Shown: piece by piece, positions 35,301 to 64,000 of the stretch | How positions within the stretch are numbered: position 1 is the stretch's first letter | Layout of the letters: the number at the start of each line of letters is the position of its first letter | Assembly: GCF_037975245.1 (NCBI RefSeq) | Contig: NC_092564.1 | Location: forward strand, 15,193,984-15,257,983 | Reading direction: 5' to 3' | DNA length: 64,000 nucleotides | DNA from: Apostichopus japonicus | Lineage: Eukaryota > Echinodermata > Holothuroidea > Aspidochirotida > Stichopodidae | Notes under the pieces: model-generated | Seen by the model: only the letters and a program-made list of their open reading frames with translations | What the model was told of the DNA's origin: nothing | Database searches by the model: none | Translations under genes and position numbers: made by a program

Positions 35301-36129
35301 GCTGGTGGAATGGTTTATGAAAGCATTAGCCCCAAAACCATTTATTTTTATACAAAATCAAGATTATTTTAGTTATTTTATTCTATTTGTGGGAAAATTT
35401 ACATTTTAAGGTTTAATTACTGTAGAAGTGTAATACATCAAGTTAATCATAAAAATGAGTTGCCAGGGTAGTTTTGGGGTTGTTTTTCAAACATTGACAA
35501 TTTAATTTGTAAATTGTTATAGGCTTCTGATTGAACCCTAGCAGCTTCCAAAGTGAATCCTATTCAAGCTTACTCTTTTTAATCTTCAGGCTAAGCCTAT
35601 TTTCCCTTTCTCTCTTAAAATTTTGCTTGAAATAGGGATTTCATCTTCACAAAGATGTTTGTATTTCTTCCCAACATCCAGCGATGTAGACCAAAATATG
35701 ATTTTTTGTTATGAAGATCTTGTGGAATTTATACCACTCCTGAAGCCTAATGTTATTACTAGGCTGGCCTAAATGATTTCTTATCTTACTTAGCCCAATA
35801 AATGTGATCCAAGTTGACATTATCCATGAATATACTATCATAATCAGTATCAACTTTAGAATTAGCCCTACCATGTTTGACGTTGGTCAATTAACTGTTC
35901 TAGACGCTTTAGCCGCGTCAACATTGCCAACACTCTATAGACTTACAGTACAGTATAATTCGTTTTTACTGTGAATTTGTGATAGTCGAACAGACTTATA
36001 GCCTAGCCTAACTGTTAGTGTTAGGTCTTCACATAGGTACAACGTTAGGCAAAACAAAATGAAAAATACTATAATTTCATCACCTTTTATTTTGGAGGAA
36101 GAGGGAGCCAGTCTTCTATCTGAAGCCAT
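32350..36129 (-). CDS. EMC6: ER membrane protein complex subunit 6 (EMC6), 5 exons, 111 aa
   Basis: Small membrane subunit of the EMC insertase, which places tail-anchored and multipass proteins into the ER membrane. Exons in transcript order: 36084-36129, 34949-35006, 34339-34441, 33792-33876, 32350-32393. Phases join and sum to 336 nt; human EMC6 is 110 aa. Diagnostic blocks are [20 protein letters not shown] (exon 3, near-identical to the human family signature), [20 protein letters not shown] (exon 4) and the C-terminal FLYGMVHVY (exon 5). Two hydrophobic segments are visible. The exon 4/5 junction is the weakest part: it uses GGAG/GTTTAT and gives VFNDR where other EMC6 proteins have a GGLFTYVLFWT-like stretch. 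A different donor, or a small missed exon, is possible. Head to head with SMARCC2. Confidence 0.88.
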
Positions 36130-37323
36130 TGTATCGACGCAAATGTTTAGTACTTAATACTTAAAGCCTTTTAACTCATATATTTCACAACCTGATGCCT
36201 TACGGGACTAGGCTAGTAATTTACTGTGATTATGCGATCTGGATTCTGTAGTCTAGCCTACAGTAGTTGGAAAAAGTGTACCTTTTGCATGTGCCTAGTA
36301 CTCGCATATGTTGCGTGCATGCAGTTGTCATGTGGTGAATGTGCTACTTGCATTTTAGCGGAGGCAAAAGTACTTAAAGAGGAACTAGCTTTCACAAACC
36401 GAGGGTGCGTTTGAACGGCAGGAATAAGATGAGTCTAGGCCTACTGATATGGTTGAATTGAATAATATTCAGCAATCAGATAATTAAAAGCAACGCTATG
36501 TAGCTTTTCACCAACATACCTTCATACCTAAGTCATTTGCTTCATACTATAAGTTTAAAGCATGTAAAAACCTGGAAAGGCAATCCAATAAAACCCTATT
36601 TGTTACTAACTCAATATAACTATTTCAGCATCATCTACATAAGGCAGAGATGAAACCAATGGTCTGGCAAGTTAGTGATATAAGTTTCATCATATTTCCT
36701 ACTACTTCACACTACACTAAACTAGTATCCAGCCAATAGTGCAGGAAATATTTTGACATAGAGAATGTGTGTATTTCTAAGTTTTAATGAAAAAATCAAT
36801 CAAAGACAAGATAATTATAAATCAGATAAATAGATAACTTCAAATAGATAAATAGTCTTGATGACAGTTGATAGATGATGCATTATGCCATGAATAAATT
36901 GACCCTATCCATAAATTCTGTTCAATACAATCCTTAATGCCAGGTTTGTTAATATTCATTCTGAAATCTTAATGTTTACAGTAGTTGAAGCCTTGAAGGA
37001 TTAAAAAGTTATGTTCATTTTTTAATACTCTTTAATAATATTTTCAGTTGTCATCAAAGCCTGAACTGTCATTTGTTTAATCCAGTTAGCTGATATATGT
37101 ACGCATTTTCGTAGGTTTATCCATTCATATGATCATTTATCACAACAAGATAATTCCGCCCTGACCCCTTCGTCCCCAACCAAAAATGAAAACCTAGAAA
37201 AACGCCAAATAAATATATTCCCTTTAACTTTTGTAAATAGCGTTTTCCACAGTTTGCAGTTTGTTCAACCCCAGCTTCCACTCTGACACTACTTCACGGA
37301 CCACATACGAATCAACGCTAACA
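36130..37323. promoter_or_regulatory. Divergent intergenic region between EMC6 and SMARCC2
   Basis: 1,194 bp separate two outward-facing start codons, so both promoters are expected here. I see no conserved box that decides a start site and no convincing gene. The 62-codon plus-strand ORF near 36.3 kb has no support. Confidence 0.45.
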
Positions 37324-62521
<25,198 letters not shown>

Positions 62522-63033
62522 ATAGTGGAAAAACAAGAAAGCCATCATCGCTCCTTGCCTTTATTAACCTTTTCCCCAACCAGTGGTACCAAAATTGGAG
62601 TAACCTTGATGTTATATCTGCATCCACTAACTCTAATTGTAGGGAAGCACACCCTCCCCCACCCTCCCCCCTCATCAAAACGCATTTTCTTCCTGGTTAA
62701 ATACATGCTCTTAAATTATGTTATTTCCCCGACCCAAACAAGCTCCCTCAACCTCATCTGACACCCATCAAACATCACACATTATTGTGCTGTATAATGT
62801 TGGTCAGTCAGACAGTTGTACATTGAATAGAATAAGTTTAGCTAGAGGGTTGCTCAAGCCGATATTGCTAGATCTTTACATATTTGTTAAACCGCTCAAA
62901 CTTTTCCTCGCTGTGATGTGGGTAATCCATGTAACCCCCGAATAGTGAGATACATGTTACCTTTAAACAGTCCACAATGAGTAACTTTATCATAAATTTT
63001 TTGGTCAATAAGTCATATCTTTTGACCTCCGTA

Positions 63034-63039
63034 AATAAA
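63034..63039 (+). terminator. Candidate SMARCC2 polyadenylation signal
   Basis: AATAAA about 510 bp after the stop codon. It is chosen only because it is a canonical hexamer in the 3' flank. The remaining sequence to 64000 shows no recognisable gene. Confidence 0.4.
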
Positions 63040-64000
63040 TCTTGCCGGTTAAGAAGGTCAGTCGATGTAATGATTTCAGTAACGAGGAAAGCAGCAAGAC
63101 ATTGTACCAGAAAGAAACAGGGAATCTCTTGGGGTATCAAACAATTTTTTGGCCCCTGAGTTTAAAGAACAGCTGTTTGTATTTCTTCAATGTTTAAGTT
63201 ATTTAACCTTTGGATGTGTCTTCTTCCATCAGTTCACTTTGAGTAAACGTTTACATTATTCTATACTGATGCTATAAGGTATCCCTTTCGTGGTGCAGTC
63301 AGATGATAATTAGCATAAAACCCCCTTGACAAACAAATAAGACCTAGCCAGATTGTTATATGCAAATGAGACTAGCCTTAGGTATATCTGCTCGGAATTG
63401 TTTGCAGGTCTCAACCTTGTTTTGGAATTGCAAAACTTTCTCCTAAGTGTGCGGCACTTTTTAATGTAGCCAAGTTAACAATTCTTTCATTGTGCTCATG
63501 TATTTACATGGCAGGAAACCTTTGCATTGAGACCACCAGCGACTACTTGCATGAAAGTGTAATTGTGAAACATTGCATATGAGGTATCAGAGGAAGAGAG
63601 AATAACTGGGCTGTGCTGCAATTATTACCTAAAATATCTATGTTTATTTTAAACACCTCCCTTGCTCTGTTGTTAAATATCTATCTCTCTCTCTCTAGCA
63701 TGTTGCATCCCTGATATTCTCAAATGAGCGTAGAAGTCTCATGCATTCACAGATTTTCATTAAAGTAACATCTTTGGAATAGCTGACTAACAATTCTTTT
63801 TTACCAGAGATTAAATCCTTTATGAGTTTGGAATCCCTGTAAATAATTCCATTCCAGGCATGCTCACAGGGCCGCGCATAGTAATGAAAAATTTAAAATG
63901 TTCCGTAGGCCAAATTTCATTTCCTCCCGAGACTTAAAATCTTCCATTTCTTTAGCGGTATGCCAGTCATCACAAGCCACAGATATCCCCTTTCATCCCT

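Noticed and set aside
36226..36414. 62-codon Cys-rich plus-strand ORF in the EMC6/SMARCC2 promoter region
   Set aside because: No signal peptide cleavage pattern, homology or splice support; it is short and in the expected promoter interval.

Overview
This is a eukaryotic, AT-rich, intron-rich window with no operons. It looks like a marine invertebrate deuterostome, most likely an echinoderm and possibly a sea cucumber. The reasons are a complete animal-type alternative oxidase (absent from vertebrates), single-copy-looking metazoan genes with introns of 0.1 to 4 kb, and many minisatellites and poly-C/G tracts. The species cannot be fixed from the sequence alone. I rebuilt four protein-coding genes exon by exon from GT/AG sites, reading phase and similarity to families I know. 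All four close in frame from ATG to stop.

Layout. 1-2.2 kb: intergenic, with a 348-bp hAT-type MITE. 2.5-8.8 kb, minus strand: MTPAP, the mitochondrial poly(A) polymerase (8 exons, 555 aa). 8.8-9.65 kb: a short region between two divergent start codons. 9.65-26.6 kb, plus strand: AOX, the mitochondrial alternative oxidase (11 exons, 328 aa). Its intron 6 holds a 9,175-bp Ty3/gypsy-type LTR retrotransposon on the opposite strand (13739-22913). The two 674-bp LTRs look identical, the target-site duplication is 4 bp, and gag and pol are both intact. 26.6-32.3 kb: the region between the convergent AOX and EMC6 genes, with a perfect hairpin and one unexplained coding-looking stretch. 32.35-36.1 kb, minus strand: EMC6 (5 exons, 111 aa). 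36.1-37.3 kb: a second short divergent region. 37.3-62.5 kb, plus strand: SMARCC2/BAF170-type SWI/SNF core subunit (26 exons, 1209 aa, with possible extra copies of one exon). 62.5-64 kb: its 3' UTR and flank.

How the genes relate. MTPAP and AOX are both nuclear genes for mitochondrial proteins and lie head to head with 858 bp between their ATGs. EMC6 (ER membrane insertase subunit) and SMARCC2 (chromatin remodeller) form a second head-to-head pair with 1,194 bp between ATGs. Nothing suggests a joint pathway for that second pair.

The most unusual points are these: the young antisense retrotransposon in the AOX gene; its RT catalytic box, which reads HHDD rather than YxDD; a roughly 155-bp block in SMARCC2 that carries part of an acidic exon plus splice sites and is repeated four times; a SMARCC2 C-terminus made of acidic/proline exons in place of the usual Pro/Gln-rich tail; and two coding-looking stretches (about 2.36-2.56 kb and 30.25-30.37 kb, both minus strand) that no gene model explains.
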